Counted from the first letter of the stretch, positions 36,584 to 45,360 are shown. The stretch is DNA of 64,000 nucleotides from CALOFP01 sp942492635 (GCA_942492635.1 CALOFP010000003.1:1116001-1180000); one strand, 5' to 3'. The notes: a model not told the origin generated them from the sequence alone. Numbers and translations are program-made.

Positions 36584-38308
36584 ATGAAAACCATGAAAAT
36601 CATTGAAATTTCCTCGCTTTTCCTGTTGATTTCAAGTCTACTCCTTTTCGGCTGCGGCAAAGAGAAGCTAAAGGAACTCGATAAGTACCAGCTGATCAAG
36701 AACCAGCTGGTGAGTGCAGAGGTCGATTTCTGCACGATAAAGGCGGATAAAATAAAATCGAACCTGAAGTTCATCTTCGTAGTCGACAAATCAGGAAGCA
36801 ACCAGGATATTCCCTCAAAAAGCAAACTTGGAACCGATACGGACGGCAGTCGCCGTTACGTTCCCCTGCAGACCTATCTCGACGCTTCGGATTCTGATCA
36901 GACCACCTTCTACTCCCTCATAAACTTCTCCACAAATTCCAAACTGGTTGTGGGGTTCACTAACGACAAGGAGGAGTTCGAGAACGTTATCGAGCAGGAA
37001 AATCCCAACGGTGCCGAAACGCCCGATCCTTCAGACGGAGGGTGGACGAACTTCTCAAGGGCACTCAAGGAGATAAGCGATCTTATTGCAAACGATATTG
37101 CCGAGGCAAAGAAACAGCCCAAGGTTGTCAGCTCGTTCTACGTTGTAATTTTCATCAGCGACGGAGCACCCTATATCGGAACGGACACACTTCAGAAAAA
37201 GCAGGATATTCTCGATCAGGTAAAGGGTCTGACCGCTTTTGAAGAGGGAAACAGGGAGTACGTGGACAGCGTTCAGCTTCATACCGCCTACTACTACAAC
37301 GATGAGGTCGATTCGGAAGCTCAGATATACATGCAGGAGATGGCGAAAGTCGGAAACGGAGATTCGTTTGAATTCGGGTCGGGCCAGGTTATCGATTTTT
37401 CCCAGTTCAGTGTTCCTGAAAGAAAGGTAAAACATCTTCTTCGAGACATCATCGTAACAAACGTGAGCACAAAGTGGCACGGTGACCAGCTTCAGATGGA
37501 TACCGACGGAGACGGCCTTGTCGACGAGCTTGAAGATACTCTCGGTTCGAACAAGTACTGGGCCGACAGCGACGGAAACGGAATTTCAGACGGAGTGGAG
37601 TACTACATTTCAGAAAGACCGTGCAGGGACCCCAACTGCGCACCTCAGAACAGCGAGCCCTACATCGCCTGTAACAAGTGGGAGGTTCCCGATGAGGAAA
37701 CGGATAGTGAAACATCGGATGACGATTCGGTTGATGAAGATGTCAGTGATGAGGAAATTTCAAATAGTGAAGTCCCTGATGACGACGGTTTCAAACCCTG
37801 GCTTCCGGAAAAACCTCCGGTCGTACGAAAGCTTACGGATCTGGACAAGGATTTTCTCAACGACTGTGAGGAACAGATTGTTCTCAAGAGCAAGATCGAA
37901 AGTTTCGACTCCAACGAGGACTGGATTCCCGACGGACTGGCATTCAGAAGATCCATGGCCTTCGTTGAGGGCACCAATCAGGAGTCTCTTCTCGATCCGG
38001 ACTGGGACGGCGCCAACAACTATTCGGAGGTGAAAACCAACACTCCGATGCAATACGACAACAACAAGATATACGGTATAAAACCATACAGATACAAGAT
38101 CGAAACTGTGAAAGAAGACAGTGCCCAGACATGTTTCCATCTCAAGGTCGACCAGATTCCGGCAAAAACGGAACATGACCTCATAAGGGTCTACATCATG
38201 GAAAACACGTCGGTTATAAACAACAAACGTTTTTTCAGAACCGCAGAGAAAAGGCTCAGGCCGGGAGTAACCAATGTAAAATTCAAGGACGATGATTTCA
38301 CAAATTAA
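36584..38308 (+). CDS. von Willebrand A-domain lipoprotein with TSP3 motifs
   Basis: 574 residues; lipobox LLLFGC (Cys24). A von Willebrand factor A domain spans about residues 60-290, with the metal-ion-dependent adhesion site visible as Asp68-Lys-Ser70-Gly-Ser72, a Thr in 'GGWTNFSRAL', and the strand 'VVIFISDGAP'. After it come Asp-rich motifs ('DTDGDGLVDELEDTLGSN', 'DSDGNGISDGVEYY'), an acidic Asp/Glu/Ser linker, further calcium-like motifs, and a C-terminal domain ('YRYKIETVKED ... CFHLKV ... LIRVYIMEN') shared with the preceding protein. VWA domains commonly bind protein ligands through a divalent metal. In an operon with an energised envelope motor, an adhesive or assembly role is plausible. 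Confidence 0.88.
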   Translation: MKTMKIIEISSLFLLISSLLLFGCGKEKLKELDKYQLIKNQLVSAEVDFCTIKADKIKSNLKFIFVVDKSGSNQDIPSKSKLGTDTDGSRRYVPLQTYLDASDSDQTTFYSLINFSTNSKLVVGFTNDKEEFENVIEQENPNGAETPDPSDGGWTNFSRALKEISDLIANDIAEAKKQPKVVSSFYVVIFISDGAPYIGTDTLQKKQDILDQVKGLTAFEEGNREYVDSVQLHTAYYYNDEVDSEAQIYMQEMAKVGNGDSFEFGSGQVIDFSQFSVPERKVKHLLRDIIVTNVSTKWHGDQLQMDTDGDGLVDELEDTLGSNKYWADSDGNGISDGVEYYISERPCRDPNCAPQNSEPYIACNKWEVPDEETDSETSDDDSVDEDVSDEEISNSEVPDDDGFKPWLPEKPPVVRKLTDLDKDFLNDCEEQIVLKSKIESFDSNEDWIPDGLAFRRSMAFVEGTNQESLLDPDWDGANNYSEVKTNTPMQYDNNKIYGIKPYRYKIETVKEDSAQTCFHLKVDQIPAKTEHDLIRVYIMENTSVINNKRFFRTAEKRLRPGVTNVKFKDDDFTN

Positions 38309-38328
38309 AAACTTTAATGGAGGGATCC

Positions 38329-40002
38329 ATGAACAGAAAACATTTTTTCTTCATCAGCCTTTTAACTTCCCTGGTGCTTTTAACCTTCGGATGCGATGAG
38401 GCTAAACAGGGAGACCCCGGCATTGAAATCACCGTCAAATCGGAGGCTTATCTATTGGAGTCGATTGAGCTTTCCGCAACACCAAAGGAGAGGCTCTCCG
38501 ATTTTCAGTGGTCTCTTGCCTATGAGTCGGGAAGGTCGGTAGATTCGTGTGACGCATACAATGTTCCCGTTATCCACTGCACCTTCGATGAAGGCGGGGA
38601 AGTGACAATTACTTTGAAAGGCGACACTATCCACAGGGAAAAAATCGACATTAATAAAAAGGTGAAAGTACTCGATCAGGACTACCCTGTAAACCAGGCT
38701 CCGGTTATCCTGCTCGCCCTCAAATCCGAAAGCAACGAAGGCGCCGTAGTTTCCACCCTTCACTACAAGGAGAGCGGCGTTATAGCCTTCCCTGTAAACG
38801 AGAAGGTTGATCTGGACTTTTCCGGCACAACCGACGACAACAGCACGGTTGACGAACTCTCGTACCAGATCGATTTCGGAAGCGGTTTTAAAAAAGTTGA
38901 AAAGATAGACAGCCACACATTTACCGAGGTCGGTCAGAAGGTGATAAAGGTGAAGGTATCCGATCCGGACAGCCACACGGCGGAAAAAACATTCATGGCC
39001 TTCATAAGCTGCTCCGATGAAGAGAATAAGCTCGCAGTTGACGCATCGAAAATCAAGATCACCGCCGACGATGTACACAACTTTTTCACATACGACGCCA
39101 CCGGCGCTGCAACGGCCGGTGAAAATGCGAAATTCAAATACAGGTGGGATTTCAACGGAGACAACATCTTCGACAGCGACTGGCTGGAAGCTGCCAGCAT
39201 CTACGAATACACAATTTTCAGAGGACTCCGCAATGTGAAACTGAAGGTGTGGGAAACCACATGCCACAACGTAGCCCAGGTTAACCTCGGAGATCTTGAG
39301 CCTGCCCGATACAACTTTCAGATTCCAATGGCGGACGGAGTTCCCAAGACTCTTCAGGGGCCGCAGATACCTGGATACTACTTTATCCAGGGACACGTTG
39401 CAGGACTGGAAGAGTTTAAATCGAACAATACCAATGCGGATGTAGTCGTGACGAAGATTATGACTGCATCAAAGGAAGAGCAGTGGAGAGTGGAATGCGA
39501 TTACAGAAAAGACCGTGAGGATCTCTCCAAGGCTACATTTACAATAAAGGGTCAGAACAGATACGAACGAAGCGGAGAGGACGGTGAGCTCCACGGATTT
39601 CTCCTGAAGGTAAGGGACATCAACGACCCGATGAACGACAAGATGTCCGGGGGAGACAGTGTTTCCTTCGAAAACGCAGGCGGTACTCTCGACAAAGCCT
39701 ACTACTACACGGACGAAGGGTACGACAAGGTAAGCAACGTCATCTACAGCAGGGACGGCGATTGTGATATAAACCTTGTTCTGACAGCAGTGCCGAATGA
39801 AGGAACGTGTGCGGACGGAACTCCCGATTTCGAATATGCCATCACAATTGACGGAACCTACTCCTGTCCGAAAATGAAAGGTACCAACAAAAAATTCGTA
39901 GAGATTAAGAAGGGGGCCTTTTACTGTGAGGTTTCAAAGGTCGACGGCTGCATCGGAGGCGGCGGAGGAGGCGGCGGCGGACAGCCTCCGGTTGAAGAGT
40001 AA
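38329..40002 (+). CDS. PKD-like lipoprotein with glycine-rich tail
   Basis: 557 residues from the ATG at 38329, preferred over an in-frame ATG at 38317 because GGAGGGA lies between them in the right place and the signal peptide (lipobox LLTFGC, Cys22) then starts at the first residue. Two PKD-like beta-sandwich segments are suggested: about residues 125-230, with 'VDLDFSGTTDDNS' and 'GQKVIKVKVSDPDSHTAEKTF', and about 240-330, with 'FKYRWDFNGDNIFDSDW' and 'LRNVKLKVWETTCHN'. The rest is unassigned. The protein ends in a run of eight or more glycines and QPPVEE. It is third in the operon, 20 bp after the VWA gene and 47 bp before the ExbB gene. Probably a surface or periplasmic structural lipoprotein. 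Confidence 0.82.
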   Translation: MNRKHFFFISLLTSLVLLTFGCDEAKQGDPGIEITVKSEAYLLESIELSATPKERLSDFQWSLAYESGRSVDSCDAYNVPVIHCTFDEGGEVTITLKGDTIHREKIDINKKVKVLDQDYPVNQAPVILLALKSESNEGAVVSTLHYKESGVIAFPVNEKVDLDFSGTTDDNSTVDELSYQIDFGSGFKKVEKIDSHTFTEVGQKVIKVKVSDPDSHTAEKTFMAFISCSDEENKLAVDASKIKITADDVHNFFTYDATGAATAGENAKFKYRWDFNGDNIFDSDWLEAASIYEYTIFRGLRNVKLKVWETTCHNVAQVNLGDLEPARYNFQIPMADGVPKTLQGPQIPGYYFIQGHVAGLEEFKSNNTNADVVVTKIMTASKEEQWRVECDYRKDREDLSKATFTIKGQNRYERSGEDGELHGFLLKVRDINDPMNDKMSGGDSVSFENAGGTLDKAYYYTDEGYDKVSNVIYSRDGDCDINLVLTAVPNEGTCADGTPDFEYAITIDGTYSCPKMKGTNKKFVEIKKGAFYCEVSKVDGCIGGGGGGGGGQPPVEE

Positions 40003-40049
40003 AAACAGTTATAAATGTCATTTTTGTATGATTTTTGAGGAGATTCACC

Positions 40050-40667
40050 ATGATCGATTTTTTGAATGAAGGCGGCATCTTCATGTACATTATCCTGGCA
40101 GTTTCCGTTGTTGCCGTTGCGATTATTATTGAAAAAGTTTACATGCTTCATTTCTACTACAAACCGCGACAGACGTTTTTCAACGACATCATCAACTACG
40201 TCAAAAAGGGAGATCTTCCATCAGCCAAGCTTCTCTGCAGCGGCACCAATCACCCCCTTGCAAAGGTCATTGCCATTCTTCTCAACAACAATCACTACTG
40301 CAAGGAGGCGATGGAATCCGAGATCAGCAAGGAGGTGCAGAAGCTGACTCCCAGAATCCAGAAACACACAAACTATCTCCACATGATTGGAAACATCGCC
40401 ACCCTTCTGGGTCTCATCGGGACAATCAAGGGTCTCATCATGTCCTTTTCCAGTCTCCAGAGCAGCAGCGCAGCAAGCAAGGCTGAGCTTCTGGCTGCCG
40501 GTATTTCGACGGCGATGAATACGACCGCATTCGGTCTGATCATTGCAATTCCCTGCATTGTGGCCTACACAATTCTCGTAAACATGGAAACGGACATCAT
40601 GCAGAAATACAATGAAACACTGACAGAAATTTCCCATATAATCGACTTTGAAATTCTCAAATCCTAA
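40050..40667 (+). CDS. ExbB/TolQ/MotA-family motor protein (AglR-like)
   Basis: 205 residues from the ATG at 40050, with GAGGAG 8 bases upstream. Three membrane helices have the ExbB/TolQ layout: about residues 9-29, then a cytoplasmic stretch, about 113-135 ('GNIATLLGLIGTIKGLI') and about 152-180 ('STAMNTTAFGLIIAIPCIVAYTIL'). The LGLIGT and TTAFGL..AIP motifs are the family signatures lining the proton path. ExbB-type subunits form a pentamer around an ExbD-type dimer and convert proton flow to work. Here two ExbD-type genes follow, as with M. xanthus AglR followed by AglQ and AglS, rather than the single ExbD of a TonB system. Inner membrane. Confidence 0.93.
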   Translation: MIDFLNEGGIFMYIILAVSVVAVAIIIEKVYMLHFYYKPRQTFFNDIINYVKKGDLPSAKLLCSGTNHPLAKVIAILLNNNHYCKEAMESEISKEVQKLTPRIQKHTNYLHMIGNIATLLGLIGTIKGLIMSFSSLQSSSAASKAELLAAGISTAMNTTAFGLIIAIPCIVAYTILVNMETDIMQKYNETLTEISHIIDFEILKS

Positions 40668-40679
40668 AGGAAGGCTGCC

Positions 40680-41186
40680 ATGAGTTTCAAATTTAAAGTC
40701 CCGACAAGAGAAGTTGAAGATGCTGATGTATTGCTTCCCATCATGAGCCTGATGCTCATACTTATTCCTGTTCTTGTAGGAAACATGGCCTTCTATCACT
40801 TTCACGCCGTGAGGGTCAACTCTCCGGCCGTCAGCGAAGATGCGGCGGCCGCCGCTCTCGAGAAGAAAAAGAGCACTATGAAGGTAATGGCGAGATTGAA
40901 AATTCTCCCGGAGATCTTCAACCTTGAACTTCTCGATGAGGATTCGGGCAACATCATCGTGAGAAAAGAGATAAGGCGGGACACAACCGGAGTGGTACAT
41001 TTGAGAAAGGAACTCAACAAGATGGTTGAAGAGTACAAGAAACTCGATGTTCTCCTCCTGAGTTCCTACAGGAAACTTCGATACGAGCAGCTCATAACCA
41101 TCCTGGACGAGGGTGTAAAATCGATTACAGATGTAAAAACCAAGAAATCGGCGCTGAAAGTCGTGATGGTTCCCGAGGAGGTTTGA
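40680..41186 (+). CDS. Divergent ExbD/TolR-like protein lacking the membrane Asp
   Basis: 168 residues: a short cytoplasmic N-terminus, one membrane helix (about residues 18-40) and a periplasmic domain, the ExbD/TolR shape and size. The helix reads 'DVLLPIMSLMLILIPVLVG'. Aligned with the ExbD consensus 'TPLIDVMLVLLI', Ser23 occupies the place of the proton-carrying Asp, so this subunit should not carry protons itself. AAGGAAGG precedes the start. It sits between the ExbB-type gene and a canonical ExbD gene, with gaps of 12 and 1 bp. A mixed stator with one active and one structural ExbD subunit is inferred. It could alternatively bind the peptidoglycan or the TonB-like partner. Confidence 0.72.
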   Translation: MSFKFKVPTREVEDADVLLPIMSLMLILIPVLVGNMAFYHFHAVRVNSPAVSEDAAAAALEKKKSTMKVMARLKILPEIFNLELLDEDSGNIIVRKEIRRDTTGVVHLRKELNKMVEEYKKLDVLLLSSYRKLRYEQLITILDEGVKSITDVKTKKSALKVVMVPEEV

Positions 41187-41187
41187 C

Positions 41188-41676
41188 ATGGCTGACTTTT
41201 TCGATTCCGAAACCAAACGCAACCCGCCGAGGCTCAGCATCACATCTCTGATGGATGTGCTTACGATCATTCTCATTTTCCTTCTGACCAACTATTCGGA
41301 AGAGGCTCCTGACCCATCCATCGACTCCGGTGTTTCTCTTCCCATAATCGAGGCTAAATCCAGACGTCAGCCGGCGGCCTACGAGAAGGAGATAAAAGTA
41401 ACATTCGGCACCAACAAGCTTGTAATCGCCGACGACGAAATATCCTTCAAATCATTTGAGGACCAGGAGGAGCAGATCATAGAAGTAGCCGTAGGAAAGC
41501 TGAAGAATCTTATTTCCGACCTTAGTCCGGAAGAGAGACCCAACAGCGTGATAACGCTCCATGCGGACCGTGATGTAACCTACTACATGGTGGACAGCCT
41601 CATGCGCTCCGCCTCCGTAGCGGGAATCACACAGATCGAGCTCGTGGGAATTTTTGAACAGAAGGGAGAAAAATAA
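41188..41676 (+). CDS. ExbD/TolR-family motor protein (AglQ/AglS-like)
   Basis: 162 residues: cytoplasmic N-terminus, one membrane helix (about 18-35) containing the conserved Asp23 in 'LSITSLMDVLTIILIFLL', then a periplasmic domain ending with the typical 'VITLHADRDVTYYMVDSLMRSASVAGITQIELV'-type block, spread over about residues 124-155. The Asp is the proton carrier in ExbD, TolR and MotB. GAGGAGG spans the preceding stop, so the two genes are translationally close. It is the active partner of the ExbB-type protein encoded at 40050. Confidence 0.93.
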   Translation: MADFFDSETKRNPPRLSITSLMDVLTIILIFLLTNYSEEAPDPSIDSGVSLPIIEAKSRRQPAAYEKEIKVTFGTNKLVIADDEISFKSFEDQEEQIIEVAVGKLKNLISDLSPEERPNSVITLHADRDVTYYMVDSLMRSASVAGITQIELVGIFEQKGEK

Positions 41677-41678
41677 AG

Positions 41679-41909
41679 ATGAATAGAGTGATCAATGTAT
41701 CTGTTTTTTCGTTTCTACTGCTCTTTTTATACGCATCGGCCGTCGGAGCGGATAAAAAACAGATTCCGGAAGAAAAAAAGGCGATAGAGATAAAAGGTCA
41801 GACAAGAAACTTCAACATGACACTGATTCTCAAAACCAAGAAAGACAAGATTTCCTTCGTGAAGACAAGAACCGATTACAGAAAGGAAATTCTCTCTACA
41901 GAACCGTAA
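41679..41909 (+). CDS. Small secreted protein of the motor operon
   Basis: 76 residues: a signal peptide (MNRVINVSVFSFLLLFLYASAVGA) and a basic mature part of about 52 residues containing 'FNMTLILKTKKDKISFVKTRTDYRKEIL'. There are no Cys residues and no recognised domain. The start is 2 bp after the ExbD stop and the end 14 bp before the next gene, so it is embedded in the operon. The conserved spacing and clean signal peptide argue that it is a real gene. It could be a periplasmic accessory of the motor or its TonB-like partner; function unknown. Confidence 0.75.
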   Translation: MNRVINVSVFSFLLLFLYASAVGADKKQIPEEKKAIEIKGQTRNFNMTLILKTKKDKISFVKTRTDYRKEILSTEP

Positions 41910-41923
41910 ATCCGGGGTGAAAA

Positions 41924-43249
41924 ATGTTACTCAATTTTTTGAAAACACCGAACCTTTTCATTACATACGGCGGATCAGGAGGACAAATTCACCATCCCGT
42001 CATTCCAATTACTGGAAAAAGCGACCAGTCCATAGAGATCGACAGGCGTAAATTCGGGATAATCCGATCCAGATCCCTGAGAAAAACCTTCCACATAAGG
42101 GACGACGAGGGAAACACCCACGAACTAAAGTCAAACAGCGTTCTGAGCATCAAGATGCCGGGCAACTCCTACATGTTCCGAATAATCTATGAGTGGGGAA
42201 ATCCGGGAAATCGTTCTTTAAAAACGTTCCTGCTGCAGTCGTTTCTTTTTCATGCAGCAGTCATACTTGGATTTGCAATCTACTCCGCTGCAGTCGCCCC
42301 CAAGGTTGAGAGACCCGAGAACCTTGATCCTACGGCGGAAAGAGTCAAGGAGCTTCTCTCTAAAATGCAGGACAAGACACCCCTCAAAATCGTGAAGGAG
42401 GCGAAACCAAAACCGGCACCGGAAAAAGTGGTCGTTAAGAAAAAAGAGAAAAAGCGACAGGGGGTTTTCCCGACAAAACAGAAGGTTGCAGAGAAAACAG
42501 TTCGCAATAGAAGAGCCGTTGCCGCGAGATCCCTCCCTTCCGGAGCTCGAACATCCGCAAAATCAGGAGGCGGTGCAAAATCAATCGAGTCTTCTCTCTC
42601 GTTTCTTTCCAGTTCCGGATCGAAGGGACCTTCCCTCAATAACGGATCGGCGAAAAGAGGAAGAAGCTTCGGCCCCTCCTACGGAAAAGGAGGAATTCCA
42701 ATCGGGAAGGGAATTAAATCGGGCAGCAAACTTGGCGAAGGAGCCGCTTCCAGCTACTCAGGCCCCATAGAGACAAGAGGAATACGCAGCGTTAAATCTG
42801 CAGTTTACGGAGACGGAAGAGGTTACGGTGGAGGAGGAAAGAGCCTCAACAGCGTGCAGGGAACAGTTACAACAAGGGCGCTCAGAGGATCGAACAGAGG
42901 GCATGTGGGTGGAGCTTTGACCGCTTCAGGGGGATTATCACTTTCAGGGAAAGGAAAAGTTTCCGAGGCTTTGATTCAAAAGGCGCTCAACAAGAGAATT
43001 GCAAGGCTCACCTACTGCTATGAAAAGGCGCTTCTCACCGACTCCTCGCTGGCCGGTACCATTAAGATGCAGTGGACAATTCAACCGGGCGGAGCCGTTC
43101 AATCGGTAAAGGTTGTTCGATCCGAACTGAACAACAGCAAACTGCACCGCTGTCTTGTGAGGGAGATCGAGAAGACACCGTTCCCCAAGCCTAAAGGCGG
43201 AACGGCAACTGTTCAATACCCTTTTAAATTTAAAGCATCGACAATATAA
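41924..43249 (+). CDS. TonB-like protein with AgmX/PglI C-terminal domain (GltG/GltJ-like)
   Basis: 441 residues. A beta-rich cytoplasmic N-terminal region of about 98 residues, with a faint FHA-like look, precedes one membrane helix (about 103-124). A periplasmic Lys/Pro-rich segment follows ('KPKPAPEKVVVKKKEKK'), then a long Gly/Ser/Arg-rich flexible region (about 190-340). The C-terminal 100 residues are a TonB-like alpha/beta domain of the AgmX/PglI type: 'ALNKRIARLTYCYEKAL', 'AGTIKMQWTI..GGAVQSVKVV', 'LHRCLVREIEKTPFPKP' and 'VQYPFKFKA', with the paired cysteines Cys365 and Cys410 expected to form a disulfide. In M. xanthus, GltG and GltJ with this domain link the inner-membrane motor to periplasmic and outer-membrane parts. 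GGGGTG precedes the ATG. It is last in the first motor operon; the next gene has its own promoter. Confidence 0.88.
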   Translation: MLLNFLKTPNLFITYGGSGGQIHHPVIPITGKSDQSIEIDRRKFGIIRSRSLRKTFHIRDDEGNTHELKSNSVLSIKMPGNSYMFRIIYEWGNPGNRSLKTFLLQSFLFHAAVILGFAIYSAAVAPKVERPENLDPTAERVKELLSKMQDKTPLKIVKEAKPKPAPEKVVVKKKEKKRQGVFPTKQKVAEKTVRNRRAVAARSLPSGARTSAKSGGGAKSIESSLSFLSSSGSKGPSLNNGSAKRGRSFGPSYGKGGIPIGKGIKSGSKLGEGAASSYSGPIETRGIRSVKSAVYGDGRGYGGGGKSLNSVQGTVTTRALRGSNRGHVGGALTASGGLSLSGKGKVSEALIQKALNKRIARLTYCYEKALLTDSSLAGTIKMQWTIQPGGAVQSVKVVRSELNNSKLHRCLVREIEKTPFPKPKGGTATVQYPFKFKASTI

Positions 43250-43306
43250 CCCAATCCAACACATTCAAATTATTATACACCAAACAACAAAATCGAACAC
43301 CAAAAC

Positions 43307-43335
43307 TTGACATTCTATTAAAAAGACAATACTTT
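43307..43335 (+). promoter_or_regulatory. Sigma-70 promoter of the outer-envelope gene block
   Basis: TTGACA (43307-43312), 17-base AT-rich spacer, TACTTT (43330-43335), about 52 bases before the ATG at 43388. It lies in a 138-bp gap, the only sizeable break in the cluster, so the barrel/TPR genes can be transcribed separately from the motor genes. Confidence 0.7.
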
Positions 43336-43387
43336 AAATTAAGCATTTAAAATAATAACAGTAATTATCATTAGGGAGCGATTTTTA

Positions 43388-44020
43388 ATGTTAAAAATAA
43401 GAGGTGTGTTACTACTTTTTACTGCTGTGGTGGTCGGTAACTGTCTTTGTTTCAACTTGTATGGCAATTCCAAGCCCTACGGAAAACTGGACGGAGCCCC
43501 CATTTCATCGCTCGAAACCAACATTCAACCTCACAGGCACTCAATATTTCTGGGTATGGACAACCTTCCCTTCAACGCCTACTATGCGGGGCTGGGCATT
43601 TCGGCGAGCTATCAGTTCAACTTCACCAAAAACTTCGCGTGGGAAATTGCCAGAGGATCCTACTTCTTTTCCGTCGAAAAAGATCTCACAACAGAACTTG
43701 CGGAGGAATTCAGGGTCAATCCGGAACGGATAGAGAAGGTTGAAGCGATAGTAAAATCAAACATAAAATACTATTTCGTATACGGAAAGTGGCTGTTTCT
43801 TGAAAAATATATCCGCTACTTCCGCCTGGGAGTTCTTGCCGGACCGGCAATGGCCTTCACATCTGAGGAGATGAAGTTTCTGGCAAACGCAGGTCTCTGC
43901 TTTGACCTGAGCATCAACAGACACTTCTGGGCAACCTTCGAATTCCAGGACAGCATATCCATTGAAGAAGATTTTGAAACATACCCCGCCTTCAACTTTG
44001 GAATGAAACTCTCTTTTTGA
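43388..44020 (+). CDS. Outer-membrane beta-barrel protein (GltA/GltB-like)
   Basis: 210 residues with an N-terminal signal peptide (MLKIRGVLLLFTAVVVG...). The mature protein alternates polar and hydrophobic/aromatic residues, with strands such as 'YYAGLGISASYQFNF', 'FAWEIARGSYFF' and 'IKYYFVYGKWLFL', and ends in Phe ('FNFGMKLSF'), as outer-membrane barrels recognised by BamA usually do. Its size and domain type fit the outer-membrane beta-barrel domain proteins of deltaproteobacteria that accompany AgmX/AglT genes; in M. xanthus GltA and GltB are of this kind. GGGAG precedes the ATG. The stop is 14 bp before the start of the next gene. Confidence 0.82.
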   Translation: MLKIRGVLLLFTAVVVGNCLCFNLYGNSKPYGKLDGAPISSLETNIQPHRHSIFLGMDNLPFNAYYAGLGISASYQFNFTKNFAWEIARGSYFFSVEKDLTTELAEEFRVNPERIEKVEAIVKSNIKYYFVYGKWLFLEKYIRYFRLGVLAGPAMAFTSEEMKFLANAGLCFDLSINRHFWATFEFQDSISIEEDFETYPAFNFGMKLSF

Positions 44021-44034
44021 GTGGGAGAATGAAC

Positions 44035-45360
44035 ATGTTAAAGAATCTCCTCCCCATCGTTCTGCTTTTCGCCTTTGCCCTGGAACTGGCGGCAGCCACC
44101 AGATGGCACGGCGAAATCCCGAAAAACGCCAAAAATCCAGACAGCTGGAGAAAACTCCTTTCTGTACTGGAGCAGGAGCAGATGTACTACAGCGCCATGT
44201 CGACAGCCAACAGGATGCTACTCTTTTTCAACGACCTGAAGGTTAAGGAGGATGCCTACAGAGCCATCGTCAAGGTCAGCGGCCAGGGCTACCCCTTTCC
44301 GACAAGACACATGTATCTTACGAGCGATCTGGAACCGAAAACCGGCTACTATTTTGTAAACAGCTTCAATCTCTACAAGGGAATCGTTAACCGGGAAAAG
44401 GGTCTGGAGAAGTGGGCAGAGCACTACTTTAAAAAAATAGACAGAGATCATTTTCCCAAATATCTTTTTTATACGGCCCTGACAGCCTATGAAAAAAAGG
44501 ATCTCGAGAAAGCCGCAAACATCATAAACAAGCTGCTGAAGATGGATCACGGTCCTTCCCGGCTTGCCTTTGTAAAAAAGATATCGAGAACACTCGCAAG
44601 GATCTACTTCGAGATGGAACATTTCGACAAATCGCTGGATATCTACCTCAGCTTCCTTCTCAAGACTAATCCGGTAAAGTCCACAGACTGGCTTGAGGCA
44701 GCATGGAGTTTTTACCACCTCGGCAGGTTTGAGGAGGCTCTGGGTATTCTCTACAATCTGGAATCGGAAACTTTCAGTGAAGTTATTCACCTTGAAAAAT
44801 TCATTCTGAGGGCACTCATATACAGGGCTGTTTGCGAAACAGAGTACATGGAAGGTTTGTCGAATAGTTTCAACAGAAAATTCGGCAAAATTGTCCATGG
44901 AGTGAAAACAGGAAAGTCGATGAACGAATTTGAAGAGCTAAACCTGCTCTCAAGTCACCAGCATCGTAAATTTTTCCAGTACCATTTCGTAAGAAAAAAG
45001 CTTCGAGAAGAGTCAAAAAGAGCGGTCTCGATTCCAGCCGACCTCAGAGTTCTTTACGATTACATGTTGGAGACGGAAGATGAGCTTCTTGTTAAGAACG
45101 CCCGCCTTTTTCAGGAGGAGAGCAGGCACAAATCCGTGAGGTATCTGATAATGCTTTCGGAAAATCTCAAGTTCCTCAAATTCGATGTCGAACTTGAAAA
45201 ACACAATCCTGACGTCGTTTTCGAGGAGCCGACAAAGGCAGGTGAGAAAGCGGACAGGGAGGAAAATCCCTTTTCCTATCTCTGGCCTCAGACGGGCGAC
45301 TTCTGGGCAGATGAAAGAAACCACTACAGAGGAAAGTTGGAAAACAAATGTCGAAAATAA
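44035..45360 (+). CDS. Periplasmic TPR-type protein (GltE/AglT-like)
   Basis: 441 residues from the ATG at 44035, favoured because GGGAG lies 8 bases upstream; in-frame alternatives at 44017 (TTG) and 44029 are poorly placed. The signal peptide ends near LAAA-TRW. The body is helical with TPR-like pairs, for example 'LFYTALTAYEKKDLEKAANII', 'LARIYFEMEHFDKSLDIYLSFL' and 'EAAWSFYHLGRFEEALGILYNL'. The end, 'YLWPQTGDFWADERNHYRGKLENKC', has the W/W/Y/Cys pattern recalled for AglT/GltE homologues. In M. xanthus GltE is a periplasmic TPR protein needed for gliding, and NfsE is its spore-coat counterpart. It overlaps the next gene by 13 bp, suggesting coupled translation. Confidence 0.82.
   Translation: MLKNLLPIVLLFAFALELAAATRWHGEIPKNAKNPDSWRKLLSVLEQEQMYYSAMSTANRMLLFFNDLKVKEDAYRAIVKVSGQGYPFPTRHMYLTSDLEPKTGYYFVNSFNLYKGIVNREKGLEKWAEHYFKKIDRDHFPKYLFYTALTAYEKKDLEKAANIINKLLKMDHGPSRLAFVKKISRTLARIYFEMEHFDKSLDIYLSFLLKTNPVKSTDWLEAAWSFYHLGRFEEALGILYNLESETFSEVIHLEKFILRALIYRAVCETEYMEGLSNSFNRKFGKIVHGVKTGKSMNEFEELNLLSSHQHRKFFQYHFVRKKLREESKRAVSIPADLRVLYDYMLETEDELLVKNARLFQEESRHKSVRYLIMLSENLKFLKFDVELEKHNPDVVFEEPTKAGEKADREENPFSYLWPQTGDFWADERNHYRGKLENKCRK

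Noticed and set aside
40050..43249. An ordinary TonB-ExbB-ExbD iron-uptake locus
   Set aside because: There is no TonB-dependent receptor, two ExbD-type genes are present, and the TonB-like protein has the AgmX/PglI domain and sits with TPR and barrel genes of Glt/Nfs type.
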